A DNA stretch of 64,000 nt from an uncultured Bacilli bacterium. GTDB taxonomy: Bacteria > Bacillota_I > Bacilli_A > RF39 > UBA660. Under the pieces are notes generated by a model. It was not told the origin of the DNA and did not search any database. It saw only the letters and a program-made list of their open reading frames with translations. The stretch spans positions 62,001 to 126,000 of the forward strand of contig CAKOHG010000003.1 in assembly GCA_934085565.1 (NCBI GenBank), in the 5' to 3' direction. The first letter of the stretch is position 1; the number at the start of each line of letters is the position of its first letter. The translations under genes were made by a program, and so were the position numbers. This document shows positions 42,578-50,785 of this stretch, piece after piece.

Positions 42578-43050
42578 GACAAGCTATTGGAAGTACTTGG
42601 CTTATGCAATTAGTTATTATATTCATGCTTATTTTTGTTGCTTTTTTGGCTTTGTCTATTAATTATACAAAGGCTTTTAAAACCAAAAATGAGCTGGTTA
42701 ATATGCTTGAAGAAAGAGAAGGCATCGGTAGTGGAGAAGACACGGGTGCTCTCATGTTAATTAATAATTATTTAAATTATAACAATTACAGTAAAAGAGG
42801 CCGTTGTGAAGCAGATGAATATGGCGTAAGTAATTTAAATAATGCCAGTTTAGAAGCGGTTGAGGAAGGTAATAGATATTATTACTGTGTTAAAAAAATA
42901 CCTACGGGTACGGATACCTTACCAGATCGAGCTCGTTATCAAATAAGAATATTTTTTAATTTTAGCTTACCTATCATTGGCGATATTTTTACGTTTTCAG
43001 TAGAAGGAACCACCATAGATATTAATCATGCACTAAAGGATATTGAGTAG
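42574..43050 (+). CDS. pilin-like/TadE-like bitopic protein 2
   Basis: This 158-residue paralogue of the preceding protein has leader M-R-Q-A-I-G-S-T-W, a helix at about 10-30 and the same N-Y-T-K-A-F boundary (against N-R-S-K-A-F in protein 1). The ectodomain ends in a similar beta-rich segment around F-N-F-S-L-P-I-I-G-D. Probably a minor pilin. It is followed by AGGAGG for the TadZ-like gene. Confidence 0.68.
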   Translation: MRQAIGSTWLMQLVIIFMLIFVAFLALSINYTKAFKTKNELVNMLEEREGIGSGEDTGALMLINNYLNYNNYSKRGRCEADEYGVSNLNNASLEAVEEGNRYYYCVKKIPTGTDTLPDRARYQIRIFFNFSLPIIGDIFTFSVEGTTIDINHALKDIE

Positions 43051-43063
43051 GAGGAATGAATGT

Positions 43064-44086
43064 ATGAATGTTAAAATAGCAAATAAGTATGCTTTATTGC
43101 TTGCTAATTTAGATGTCGATTTTATTAAAAGTGTTGAAGGAGAATTTACTCCTGAAGAAATCATCATGCAATTTTCCAATTTCTTCTTTAATAAAATGGT
43201 TTTAGATATCACGGCTATTAAAGATTATCAAGATATTACTAAAATTCAAGAACTATCTGTTAATATGGATATGAGTAAAGTGATTTTACTTTTAGATGAT
43301 TCTGAAGTTACTAATAGCCCTCGCTATTTATCACAATTAGTATCCATGGGTATTTATAATTTCACTAGAAATGTAGACGCTATTAAATTTTTAATTGATA
43401 ATCCAAATAGTTATAAAGATGTTGCTCAATATCATCAATTAAATACTGTGATGACTTATGATGCGCCAGTAGAACATAATAATAACGGTAATGAATCTGT
43501 TGTCACAGAATATATCGAAAGACCTCAAGTAAGAGTGATTGGCGTAAAAAATGTTACCGAACATGCTGGCAGCACAACATTAACCTATTTACTAAAGAAA
43601 CAATTGGAGAAAAAATATCAAGTGGTGGCTGTTGAAGTTGATGAACATGATTTTGTTTATTTAAATGATAAGAGTTTAAAACATACCACTCATATGGATT
43701 TACCAAGTTTTATAGCTACTAACTATGCTGCTGATGTTATTTTGGTAGATTTAAATAGTCAAGGCTCAGAAAAAAGCTGTACCGAGGTTTTATATCTTAT
43801 TGAACCAGGACTTATTAAACTTAATAAATTAATTCGTAAAGACAAATCTGCCTTTGATAAATTACGTGGTAAGAAGATTATTTTAAATCGTAGTGTCTTA
43901 AACAATAGTGATGTGGCAGACTTTGAATATGAATCACGCAGTAAGGTTTACTATAATGTTCCTTATTTAGATGATAAATTAGAAAATCATCAAGTTTTAG
44001 TAGATATGCTAATTAAATTAGGTTTTGCCCGTTTAGATATCGATAATGGCGAAAAAGGTGGCAAACTTTTCAGTATCTTCAAGTAA
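43064..44086 (+). CDS. tadZ: TadZ/CpaE-like ATPase homologue
   Basis: This 340-residue protein has an N-terminal pseudo-receiver-like part (about 1-135) and a ParA/MinD-like part after about 160. The P-loop position reads V-K-N-V-T-E-H-A-G-S-T-T-L-T, so both the signature lysine and the Walker A lysine of K-G-G-x-G-K-T-T are missing. TadZ/CpaE proteins place the pilus machine at its cell site, and some have weak P-loops. The ATG at 43064 is the only in-frame ATG near AGGAGG (43049-43054). The promoter of small RNA 2 begins 2 bases after the stop. Confidence 0.72.
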   Translation: MNVKIANKYALLLANLDVDFIKSVEGEFTPEEIIMQFSNFFFNKMVLDITAIKDYQDITKIQELSVNMDMSKVILLLDDSEVTNSPRYLSQLVSMGIYNFTRNVDAIKFLIDNPNSYKDVAQYHQLNTVMTYDAPVEHNNNGNESVVTEYIERPQVRVIGVKNVTEHAGSTTLTYLLKKQLEKKYQVVAVEVDEHDFVYLNDKSLKHTTHMDLPSFIATNYAADVILVDLNSQGSEKSCTEVLYLIEPGLIKLNKLIRKDKSAFDKLRGKKIILNRSVLNNSDVADFEYESRSKVYYNVPYLDDKLENHQVLVDMLIKLGFARLDIDNGEKGGKLFSIFK

Positions 44087-44087
44087 C

Positions 44088-44116
44088 TTTACAATCAAAA
44101 AGAAATATGATATAGT
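44088..44116 (+). promoter_or_regulatory. promoter of small RNA 2
   Basis: TTTACA (44088-44093), a 17-base spacer and TATAGT (44111-44116). Spacing and -10 box match those of small RNA 1. Confidence 0.6.
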
Positions 44117-44171
44117 ATAAGCGTATTAAATGAGGTTCAATTCATTTGATATAAGTGAGATGTTCATATTT

Positions 44172-44279
44172 CAAAAAAGTTGGAATACCCTTGCCATAGT
44201 AGGGAATCAAAAAAGTTGGATAGTCCCTGCCAAAGTGGGAAGTAAAAAAAGCTGGAATACCCTTGCCGTAGTAGGGAGT
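44172..44279 (+). repeat. three 36-bp direct repeats encoding hairpins
   Basis: The units are 44172-44207, 44208-44243 and 44244-44279, without spacers, plus a partial fourth start (44280-44289) that merges into the terminator stem. Units 1 and 3 are almost identical; unit 2 is more diverged but still pairs. Confidence 0.85.
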
Positions 44280-44289
44280 TAAAAAAGTT

Positions 44290-44322
44290 AGACTGGGTTT
44301 AATTACTTGGTCTTTTTTTTTT
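44290..44322 (+). terminator. intrinsic terminator of small RNA 2
   Basis: AGACTGGG (44290-44297) pairs with CTTGGTCT (44306-44313), with G-U pairs inside, followed by nine T residues. Confidence 0.75.
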
Positions 44323-44383
44323 AATAAAATTTAAATATTGGTCTAAACACAAATTTCCTTCATATAGTGTTTTAGGTGATGAT

Positions 44384-45862
44384 ATGAATAAGAAAGAATT
44401 ACTTGAGTCAATTGCCAAACGGGGAAATGGTGAGATTTACTTAGGTGTCGTAGGCGCTGTAAGAACCGGTAAAAGTACGTTTATTAAAAGGGTTATTGAA
44501 AACTTAGTGGTACCTAATATTACAGATGAATACGAAAAGAAAAAATGTTTAGATGAGATTCCTCAAAGTGCTAAAGGTAAAACTATAATGACGACCGAGC
44601 CAAAATTTGTGCCTTCAAGCGGTGCTAAATTAAAAATTGATGATTTTGAAGCTTCTGTCAAATTAGTTGATTGTGTTGGTTTTGTTATTCCTAATGCACT
44701 AGGTTATACTGATGAAGATGGTAATCCAAGAATGATAAAAACACCTTGGTTTTCAGAATCTGTGCCTTTTGTAGAGGCAGCAGAAATAGGTACTGAGAAG
44801 GTAATTAAAGATCATTCTACCATTGGTATTGTGGTGACTACCGATGGCTCTTTTGGAGAATTAAAAAGAGAAGATTATTTAGACGCCGAAGAAAAAGTAG
44901 TAGGCGAACTGATGAGTATTGGAAAACCCTTTATTATTGTTTTAAATACAACTCATCCAGATAATCCAGAAACAAGAAGTATTAAAGATAACTTACAATC
45001 TACTTATAATGTTCCTGTCCTACCCATTAATGTAGAAAACATGGAAGAGCCAGAAATCCTAAATATTTTAAAAGAAGCTTTATATGAGTTCCCTGTCTTA
45101 GATATCGCGGTAGATATTCCTAAATGGGTTAACGTTTTACCAAATACCCATGATATCAAAAAACATTATTTAGAAAAGATAAGAGAAAGCGTTGTCGGTA
45201 TTAATAAAGTTCGTGATGTAGAAGACATTTTAGCTCACTTTGAATCTTCAGAATATATTTCTAAAGCCTATATTAGCAACCTTGATACTTCTAATGGTAT
45301 TGTTAGTATTCGTTTAGAAAGTGATGATAGTTTATATCAAAGTGTTTTAAAAAGTTTAGTCGGAGATGCCGCAACTTCGAAAGCTGGTTTATTAAAAGTA
45401 TTTACTACTTATGCAGAAGGTAAAGAAGAATTAGACGCTATTAAAGACGCTTTAAAACAAACAAAAACAACAGGCTATGGTATTGTTTATCCAACTCTTA
45501 ACGATATGAAATTACAAACCCCAGAAATAATCAAACAAGGTAATCGTTATGGGGTAAAACTTCATGCCGTAGCAAGTTCTATTCACATGATGAAAGTAGA
45601 TGTAGAAAGTACTTTTGAACCTATTATCGGGTCAGAGTTACAAAGTAAAGAACTTATTAACTACTTAATGAAAGATTATCAAACAGATCCATCTAGTATT
45701 TGGAAAAGTGAGATTTTTGGACGTAGTTTAGATGTGATTGTTAAAGAAGGAATTCAAGCTAAACTTTCTATTATGCCTGAAAATACACGTTATAAATTAA
45801 GTCAAACAGTGACAAAAATTGTAAACAAAGGGTCAAGTAACTTAATTGCCTTTGTTATATAG
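44384..45862 (+). CDS. spoIVA: stage IV sporulation protein A (spore coat base ATPase)
   Basis: This 492-residue protein is the normal SpoIVA length. It has the N-terminal Walker A G-A-V-R-T-G-K-S-T (Lys30) in the TRAFAC-like ATPase domain, the K-T-I-M-T-T-E-P-K-F-V-P stretch and L-V-D-C-V-G-F. A middle domain and the conserved C-terminal part ending in S-N-L-I-A-F-V-I complete it. SpoIVA hydrolyses ATP and polymerises on the forespore outer membrane as the coat platform. AGGTGATG precedes the ATG. No sigma-E promoter could be assigned by eye. It is strong evidence for a sporulating ancestry. Confidence 0.96.
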   Translation: MNKKELLESIAKRGNGEIYLGVVGAVRTGKSTFIKRVIENLVVPNITDEYEKKKCLDEIPQSAKGKTIMTTEPKFVPSSGAKLKIDDFEASVKLVDCVGFVIPNALGYTDEDGNPRMIKTPWFSESVPFVEAAEIGTEKVIKDHSTIGIVVTTDGSFGELKREDYLDAEEKVVGELMSIGKPFIIVLNTTHPDNPETRSIKDNLQSTYNVPVLPINVENMEEPEILNILKEALYEFPVLDIAVDIPKWVNVLPNTHDIKKHYLEKIRESVVGINKVRDVEDILAHFESSEYISKAYISNLDTSNGIVSIRLESDDSLYQSVLKSLVGDAATSKAGLLKVFTTYAEGKEELDAIKDALKQTKTTGYGIVYPTLNDMKLQTPEIIKQGNRYGVKLHAVASSIHMMKVDVESTFEPIIGSELQSKELINYLMKDYQTDPSSIWKSEIFGRSLDVIVKEGIQAKLSIMPENTRYKLSQTVTKIVNKGSSNLIAFVI

Positions 45863-45864
45863 TG

Positions 45865-45892
45865 AAAAAAATGCCTAAAAATGGCATTTTTT
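45865..45892 (+). terminator. intrinsic terminator after spoIVA
   Basis: AAAAAATGCC pairs perfectly with GGCATTTTTT around a 7-nt loop; a bidirectional-looking, strong hairpin. Confidence 0.8.
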
Positions 45893-45973
45893 CTTGATTT
45901 TAAGTGTAAAGTTTGATAATTTTAATATGTAAGGGTAAGCCCTTATTAGAATTTGAAAGGATGGACAATTATT

Positions 45974-46246
45974 ATGTCAAGACAAGATTTAATCGATTAT
46001 GTAGCAGAAGATACACAAATTAGTAAAGCAGAAGCTGGTCGTGTATTAGATTCTATTTTAAAAGGAATTGAAAAAGGACTTATTGAATCAAAAGAAGTAA
46101 CTTTTGTAGGTTTTGGTAAATTCTCTGTAAAAACTCGTGAAGCAAGAGAAGGAATTAATCCATCAACAAAAGAAAAAATCCAAATTCCTGCTAAAAATGC
46201 TGTTACATTTAAAGCTGGTAAAAAATTAAAAGATTCTGTTCAATAA
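45974..46246 (+). CDS. hup: HU family DNA-binding protein
   Basis: This 90-residue nucleoid protein has the HU/IHF signature G-F-G-K-F-S-V-K-T-R-E-A-R-E-G and the arm N-P-S-T-K-E-K-I-Q-I-P with the intercalating proline, then V-T-F-K-A-G-K-K-L-K. It bends and packs DNA as a dimer. The ATG at 45974 follows AAAGGATGG. A small hairpin, TAAGGG-taag-CCCTTA (45930-45945), lies just upstream and may be an operator or a leader stem. Confidence 0.95.
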   Translation: MSRQDLIDYVAEDTQISKAEAGRVLDSILKGIEKGLIESKEVTFVGFGKFSVKTREAREGINPSTKEKIQIPAKNAVTFKAGKKLKDSVQ

Positions 46247-46270
46247 TAATTGGATGAGATTAAATAAAAA

Positions 46271-46305
46271 AGGCTATTAGAAAATAAATTCTAATGGTCT
46301 TTTTT
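46271..46305. terminator. bidirectional terminator between HU and the aminopeptidase
   Basis: AGGCTATTAGAA (46271-46282) pairs with TTCTAATGGTCT (46289-46300) over 12 bp with two G-U pairs. A residues lie to the left and T residues to the right. Confidence 0.75.
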
Positions 46306-46310
46306 AATAC

Positions 46311-47570
46311 TTAAATAATTTCTTTTAAAGAGGTATTGTAAAAACATTTCATCATATTATAGAGAGCTTCATAATCTTTAAAAGAACATACTTCTAAAGA
46401 AGAATGCATGGCAAGTTCTCCGATACCGACATCAATAGAATTCACACTTACTTGTCTAAGACTTAAACTACTTAAAGTAGAACCACCCGTTAAATCGTTT
46501 TTTAAAGTAGCATTTTGATAAGATATTTTCTTTTCTTCACATAAATTTTTTAAAAGTGAAGAGAAACTGGCATCTGTCGTGGAACTTACTTCTTTAATAA
46601 TAGCAAATCCTTTATTAAAATAAACGTTTCCTGTTTTATCTTTGTATTCTGTATGGTTTGGATGAACGGCATGAGTGTTATCAGAACTAATAATAAAGCT
46701 TTTCGCTAAGGAGCTTGCAATATCCATATTAAGAGAAGCCCCAATTCTTTTTAAAGTATCAATTAAAAAATCACTTTCAGCACCTTCCTTAGTAAGACTA
46801 CCTATTTCTTCATGATTAAAGGTACAAAAAATATTGATGTGTTCTGAAACGGATGCATTTAAAAAAGCATAAAAAGAGGCCGAGACACTGGTAATATTAT
46901 CAATTCTTGGCGAAAGAAGAAGCTCGTCATTTATTCCAAAAAAAGAAGGCTTTTCATTATTATATAAAAATAAGTCATAATCAATTAGTTTTTCATCTTG
47001 AGATAATTTTAATTTTTCCTTTAAAAGTTTTTCGAAATCTAGAGCTTTTTCAGAAATACCTAAGATTGGTTGCAAATCCGTTTGCATGTTAAGGTCGAGA
47101 TTAGAATTGGCTTTATCATTTAAGTGAATCGCAACACTGGGTACCACAGCTATTGTTTCTTTTAAATCGATAATTTTTTTCTTTATTTTATTATTCTTTT
47201 TGATATAAACTCTTCCAGCTAATGACAAAGGATGATCAAGCCAACCATAGTTTAAAAGTCCTCCATAAGGCATGATGTTGACACTTAGATAGTTTTCACT
47301 AATGTTTTCTCCTTTTGGTTTTAAAAGAAGGCTAGGAGTATCGTTATGGGTCGTTATTATTTGAAAGTGTGTTGCTTTTTTAGGAATATTAAAGGCAATT
47401 AAACTGGCATCATTACGTGTTACAAAGTATTTTCCTTCTTTTAAATGCCATATTTCTGTCTCTTTCACTTCTTCAAAATTTTCTTTTAGAAGAATGTTTT
47501 TTAAATAGCTGGTACAAGTAAAGGTACAAGTAGCATTTAAAAGTAATTCTAATAGTTCTTTCTTTTTCAT
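46311..47570 (-). CDS. M18 family aminopeptidase
   Basis: This 419-residue metallo-aminopeptidase of the ApeB/LapA/aspartyl type is cytoplasmic. Metal and catalytic motifs are T-H-N-D-T-P-S near residue 85 (metal His), L-L-S-P-R-I-D-N (metal Asp), N-H-E-E-I-G-S (catalytic and metal Glu) and H-A-V-H-P-N-H near the end (metal His). It removes N-terminal acidic or hydrophobic residues from peptides. I chose the start M-K-K-K-E-L-L at 47570 since upstream in-frame codons encode an unrelated hydrophobic run. An ATG at 47576 is the close alternative. Confidence 0.88.
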   Translation of the reverse strand: MKKKELLELLLNATCTFTCTSYLKNILLKENFEEVKETEIWHLKEGKYFVTRNDASLIAFNIPKKATHFQIITTHNDTPSLLLKPKGENISENYLSVNIMPYGGLLNYGWLDHPLSLAGRVYIKKNNKIKKKIIDLKETIAVVPSVAIHLNDKANSNLDLNMQTDLQPILGISEKALDFEKLLKEKLKLSQDEKLIDYDLFLYNNEKPSFFGINDELLLSPRIDNITSVSASFYAFLNASVSEHINIFCTFNHEEIGSLTKEGAESDFLIDTLKRIGASLNMDIASSLAKSFIISSDNTHAVHPNHTEYKDKTGNVYFNKGFAIIKEVSSTTDASFSSLLKNLCEEKKISYQNATLKNDLTGGSTLSSLSLRQVSVNSIDVGIGELAMHSSLEVCSFKDYEALYNMMKCFYNTSLKEII

Positions 47571-47600
47571 AATCATCACGTATTTATTATGGGGAAAGTC

Positions 47601-47629
47601 TTGATTTTTATGCATGATTATAGTAAAAT
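47601..47629 (+). promoter_or_regulatory. promoter of pyk
   Basis: TTGATT (47601-47606), a 17-base spacer and TAAAAT (47624-47629), in the divergent gap with the aminopeptidase. Confidence 0.6.
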
Positions 47630-47658
47630 CATTCTTGTTCGAAAAAAGGAGTATGTAT

Positions 47659-49074
47659 ATGAAAAAAACAAAAATTATTTGTAGTATAGGACCAAAAAGT
47701 AACACTCCAGATGTTATGGAACAAATGGTTTTAGCTGGTATGAATGTTGCAAGAATTAACTTTTCTCACGCAACATTAGAAGAAAGACAACAAGCTTTAG
47801 ACTCTGTTCATGAAGTAAGAAAAAGAACGGGTTTGAGTGTTGCCATTTTATGGGATACTAAAGGACCTGAATTTAGATGTGGTGTGATGGAAAATGATGG
47901 CATCGATCTAGAAGATGGTAAAAATGTTCGTCTTGTTAAAGAAAATGTTTTGGGAACAAGCGAAAGATTTTCTGTTAATCATCCAGAAGCTATCGATTCT
48001 TTAAATGTTGGCGATACTGTTTTACTTGAAAATGCTAAGATGAAACTTGAAGTTATTAGTAAAGAAGAAGATGGCATTACTTGTAAGATTATTAGCGGTG
48101 GACATTTAGGAAACCGTAAGAGTATGAGTGCTCCAGGTGTTAAGTTAGACATTCCATTTATTGGTGAAGCGGATAAGGAAGACTTAATTTACGCTTGTGA
48201 ACATGGTGGAGAATTTGTTGCCTTATCATTTGTTAATAGTGCTGATGATGTTTTAGAAGCTAAAGCATTATTAAAAGAACATGGCAGAGAAGACTTCCAA
48301 ATTATTTGTAAAATTGAAAGTGCTTTAGGTATTGAAAATCTTGAAAGTATTTTAGATGTTTCTGATGGTATCATGGTTGCTCGTGGTGACTTAGGAACAG
48401 AAATTCCAAGTGAACTTGTACCAATTGAACAAAAGAAAATGATTAAAGCATGCCGTCGTCGTAACAAAATTTGTGTTGTTGCAACAGAAATGCTTGAAAC
48501 TATGATGGAAAACGCTCGTCCAAAAAGAGCTGAAACAAGTGATATTGCTAATGCTGTATTAGATGGAACAGACGCTGTTATGTTATCTGGTGAAACAACA
48601 ATGGGTAAACATCCAATTGAAACCGTTGCTGCTATGGCTCGTATTTGTGAAGTTACTGAAAAATATGCTGAATATAATATTGTAGAAGAAACTCGTCTTG
48701 TTAATAATGCAAGAGACGCTATTGCGACTGCTGTAGTAGACACAGCTAATCGTTTAAATGCTAAACTTATTACAACTGCTACTGTTCATGGTAGAACAGC
48801 TCGTTTAATTAGTAATTTTAGACCAGTTGCTCCAATCTTAGCTTTAACACCAAATGCTAAAGATGGTCGTCGTTTAATCTTAAATTATGGTATTTATCCA
48901 GTAGAAATGCCTCTTATGAATTCAACAGATGAAGTTATTGGTAAAAGTATTGAAGAAGCTAAGAAATTCTTACCACTTCAAAAAGATGACATTATTGTGA
49001 TTACTGGTGGTTATCCAAATACAGACGAAGACCGTACAACAAACTTAATGAAAATTGAACAAATTAAAGACTAA
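47659..49074 (+). CDS. pyk: pyruvate kinase
   Basis: This 471-residue enzyme makes pyruvate and ATP from phosphoenolpyruvate and ADP. Its length matches the short form without the extra C-terminal PEP-utiliser domain found in Bacillus. Seen are T-K-I-I-C-S-I-G-P at the N-terminus, N-F-S-H-A near residue 35, W-D-T-K-G-P-E, the I-I-C-K-I-E-S-A active-site stretch, M-V-A-R-G-D-L-G, and A-T-E-M-L-E-T-M. The ATG at 47659 has AAGGA 8 bases upstream. It is a single-gene unit by position. Confidence 0.95.
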   Translation: MKKTKIICSIGPKSNTPDVMEQMVLAGMNVARINFSHATLEERQQALDSVHEVRKRTGLSVAILWDTKGPEFRCGVMENDGIDLEDGKNVRLVKENVLGTSERFSVNHPEAIDSLNVGDTVLLENAKMKLEVISKEEDGITCKIISGGHLGNRKSMSAPGVKLDIPFIGEADKEDLIYACEHGGEFVALSFVNSADDVLEAKALLKEHGREDFQIICKIESALGIENLESILDVSDGIMVARGDLGTEIPSELVPIEQKKMIKACRRRNKICVVATEMLETMMENARPKRAETSDIANAVLDGTDAVMLSGETTMGKHPIETVAAMARICEVTEKYAEYNIVEETRLVNNARDAIATAVVDTANRLNAKLITTATVHGRTARLISNFRPVAPILALTPNAKDGRRLILNYGIYPVEMPLMNSTDEVIGKSIEEAKKFLPLQKDDIIVITGGYPNTDEDRTTNLMKIEQIKD

Positions 49075-49086
49075 ATTAACATTTAC

Positions 49087-49114
49087 TTGACTTTATAAAG
49101 TTATGTATTATAAA
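49087..49114 (+). promoter_or_regulatory. promoter of the VirB2-like gene array
   Basis: TTGACT (49087-49092), a 16-base spacer and TATAAA (49109-49114). Confidence 0.55.
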
Positions 49115-49150
49115 ATATAGATATGTTAATGAAAGAAATGAGGTTTAATT

Positions 49151-49531
49151 ATGAGTTTAATTGGCGATGTTAATTTCTGTATAAATTCTGCTAATGTATG
49201 GCAAATTGTTGGTTATGCTTTCTTAATTTTTAAGATTATTATTCCGATCTTATTAATTGTTTGGGGTATGTTAGATTTAGGTAAAGCTGTTGTTGCTGCT
49301 AAAGATGATGAAATTAAAAAAGCTACTAAATCCCTTGCTATGCGTGCTATTTCAGCTGTTGCTATCTTCTTTGTTCCAACTATTGTAGGAATTGTTTTAG
49401 GACTTATTTCAAACTTTAGTGATTCTGGTGCCAAAGCAGATTGGGATACTTGCCGTATCTGTATCACATCTCCTAACGATAGTGATTGCGCTAATGCTGC
49501 TGATAATGCATGGAGTGGAGACACAATGTAA
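49151..49531 (+). CDS. VirB2/TrbC-like membrane protein 1
   Basis: This 126-residue protein has two helices (about 15-45 and 60-90) joined by the short cytoplasmic loop A-A-K-D-D-E-I-K-K-A. The C-terminal tail has C-R-I-C then eight residues and C. The architecture is that of the VirB2/TrbC pilin-like subunits of Gram-positive T4SS. Unlike its six neighbours it has no signal peptide or long ectodomain, so it is the minimal form and a good candidate for the main subunit. It is followed by a terminator. Confidence 0.78.
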   Translation: MSLIGDVNFCINSANVWQIVGYAFLIFKIIIPILLIVWGMLDLGKAVVAAKDDEIKKATKSLAMRAISAVAIFFVPTIVGIVLGLISNFSDSGAKADWDTCRICITSPNDSDCANAADNAWSGDTM

Positions 49532-49559
49532 CTAGTGTAAAAAACACTAGTTTTTTTTT
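49530..49559 (+). terminator. intrinsic terminator after VirB2-like gene 1
   Basis: AACTAGTGT pairs perfectly with ACACTAGTT around AAAAA, followed by a long T-run. Later genes in the array need their own promoter or readthrough. Confidence 0.8.
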
Positions 49560-49604
49560 GCTATAGTTGCTATAATCAATACATAGATTTCAGGTGATTT
49601 TTTT

Positions 49605-50768
49605 ATGAAAAAAAAGCTTTTCTTTGTTATTTTTCTTTTCTTTTGCATGTTAGGAAATGCAAAAGCAGCTGAGATTTCTTGTTATTATACTAAACAAAAC
49701 GATACTTTAATTTCTGATATTATTGTGACTGTTAATAGTGACGGAACCGTTTCGGCAAAATGGGCTAATGATGACAAAGGGTATAGATTAAATTCAACGA
49801 ATATTGTATATAAAAACTTTTTAAAAGAAAATTCGACAAAATTAGGTTGTACTTCAAATTTATATGCAAATATTCCGGGGCTTACGGCAGCTACTTTTGA
49901 TATTTATAGTCAATATGATGAAAATGTTTTTATGTTTGAAAAATGTGATAATGAATTTGATTGTTATTTAGCTAAATTGGATACCTCAAAATCTTCAGCC
50001 GATGTTACGATAAGTTCTTCTGAACCCGCGATGACTTGTGAATATAATAGTAATGGATATTTAACTGGTAGTAATAATGCTCACATTCTTTACTCTGTTG
50101 TAGATGGCAAACCTGTTTTTAGTCAAAAGGGTGGAGAGATTTCTTATACATTAAGTCCTACCGATGATTTTGAAGTAGCCTCTTCTTGTGAAAATCAAGG
50201 CTCTCTTTATATAAGTTGCCATTATGGAAAAAATACATGTAAGATTAGTAGTAGTAAAAAAGGATCTTATAAGGGAGAAATTAAACTTGTTTCAGAAGAA
50301 GATGAAACCATAAAAGATGGAACAGAAATTGATGAGGATAATAATGATCGTGGACATTACGAAGACAAACCATTTAATCCAAGACAATTATGTGAAGAGG
50401 CTGAAAATTGTGATATAAGTCTTGCTAATTTTTGTACTTCTCCCACAGTAGCACGTACCTTTAAATTTTTAGGTTTATTATTCTATATAGCCAAAATACT
50501 AGTGCCAGGAATAATAATTGTCATGGGATTTGTTAATCTCTTTAAAATTATGACATCTGGTAAAACGGATGATGCCAAAAAATACGCAAAATCTATTATC
50601 ATTCGTATTTTTGTGGGCATTGTTATTTTCTTGCTTCCAGGAATTATAAATACTATTTATGATGCTGCAAAATCAATAATTGGTTCAGGTGGTACCGGTG
50701 GTTTTGATAACTGTGCTACTTGTTTATTGGATCCAAATTCCGACAAATGTTATATTGAGGAAAATTAA
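49605..50768 (+). CDS. VirB2-like membrane protein 2 with ectodomain
   Basis: This 387-residue protein has a signal peptide ending near A-K-A-A-E (about 22) and a Cys-containing beta-rich ectodomain of unknown fold (about 22-255). The VirB2-like module follows: N-F-C-T-S then helix, F-K-I-M-T-S-G-K-T-D-D-A-K-K-Y-A-K loop, helix, and C-A-T-C-x8-C. That last 130 residues is almost identical to protein 3, while the ectodomains are unrelated by eye. AGGTGA precedes the ATG, with a TATAAT box about 30 bases upstream. Confidence 0.75.
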   Translation: MKKKLFFVIFLFFCMLGNAKAAEISCYYTKQNDTLISDIIVTVNSDGTVSAKWANDDKGYRLNSTNIVYKNFLKENSTKLGCTSNLYANIPGLTAATFDIYSQYDENVFMFEKCDNEFDCYLAKLDTSKSSADVTISSSEPAMTCEYNSNGYLTGSNNAHILYSVVDGKPVFSQKGGEISYTLSPTDDFEVASSCENQGSLYISCHYGKNTCKISSSKKGSYKGEIKLVSEEDETIKDGTEIDEDNNDRGHYEDKPFNPRQLCEEAENCDISLANFCTSPTVARTFKFLGLLFYIAKILVPGIIIVMGFVNLFKIMTSGKTDDAKKYAKSIIIRIFVGIVIFLLPGIINTIYDAAKSIIGSGGTGGFDNCATCLLDPNSDKCYIEEN

Positions 50769-50785
50769 ATAAGGGGAGAATAAAA

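Larger units (their letters stand above)
44122..44322 (+). ncRNA. candidate small RNA 2 with tandem hairpins, about 200 nt
   Basis: No plausible protein frame is present. After a first hairpin (AAATGA with TCATTT, about 44128-44147), three 36-base units each form a small hairpin with a C-rich left and G-rich right arm. The loops are nearly identical (TGCC, then A or G, then T or A, then AGT). The units are joined by A6-7-G-(T/C)-TGGA linkers. A terminator ends the transcript. The arms shift or change while pairing is kept, which supports an RNA function. I know no RNA family with this pattern. Confidence 0.65.

Noticed and set aside
44172..44280. CRISPR array (36-bp period)
   Set aside because: The units follow each other with no unique spacers, unit 2 is diverged, the stretch ends in a terminator, and no cas gene is near. 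A hairpin RNA explains it better.
48189..48743. 184-codon open frame on the minus strand inside pyk
   Set aside because: It is the antisense shadow of a strongly conserved pyruvate kinase, with no ribosome site and no recognisable protein features.
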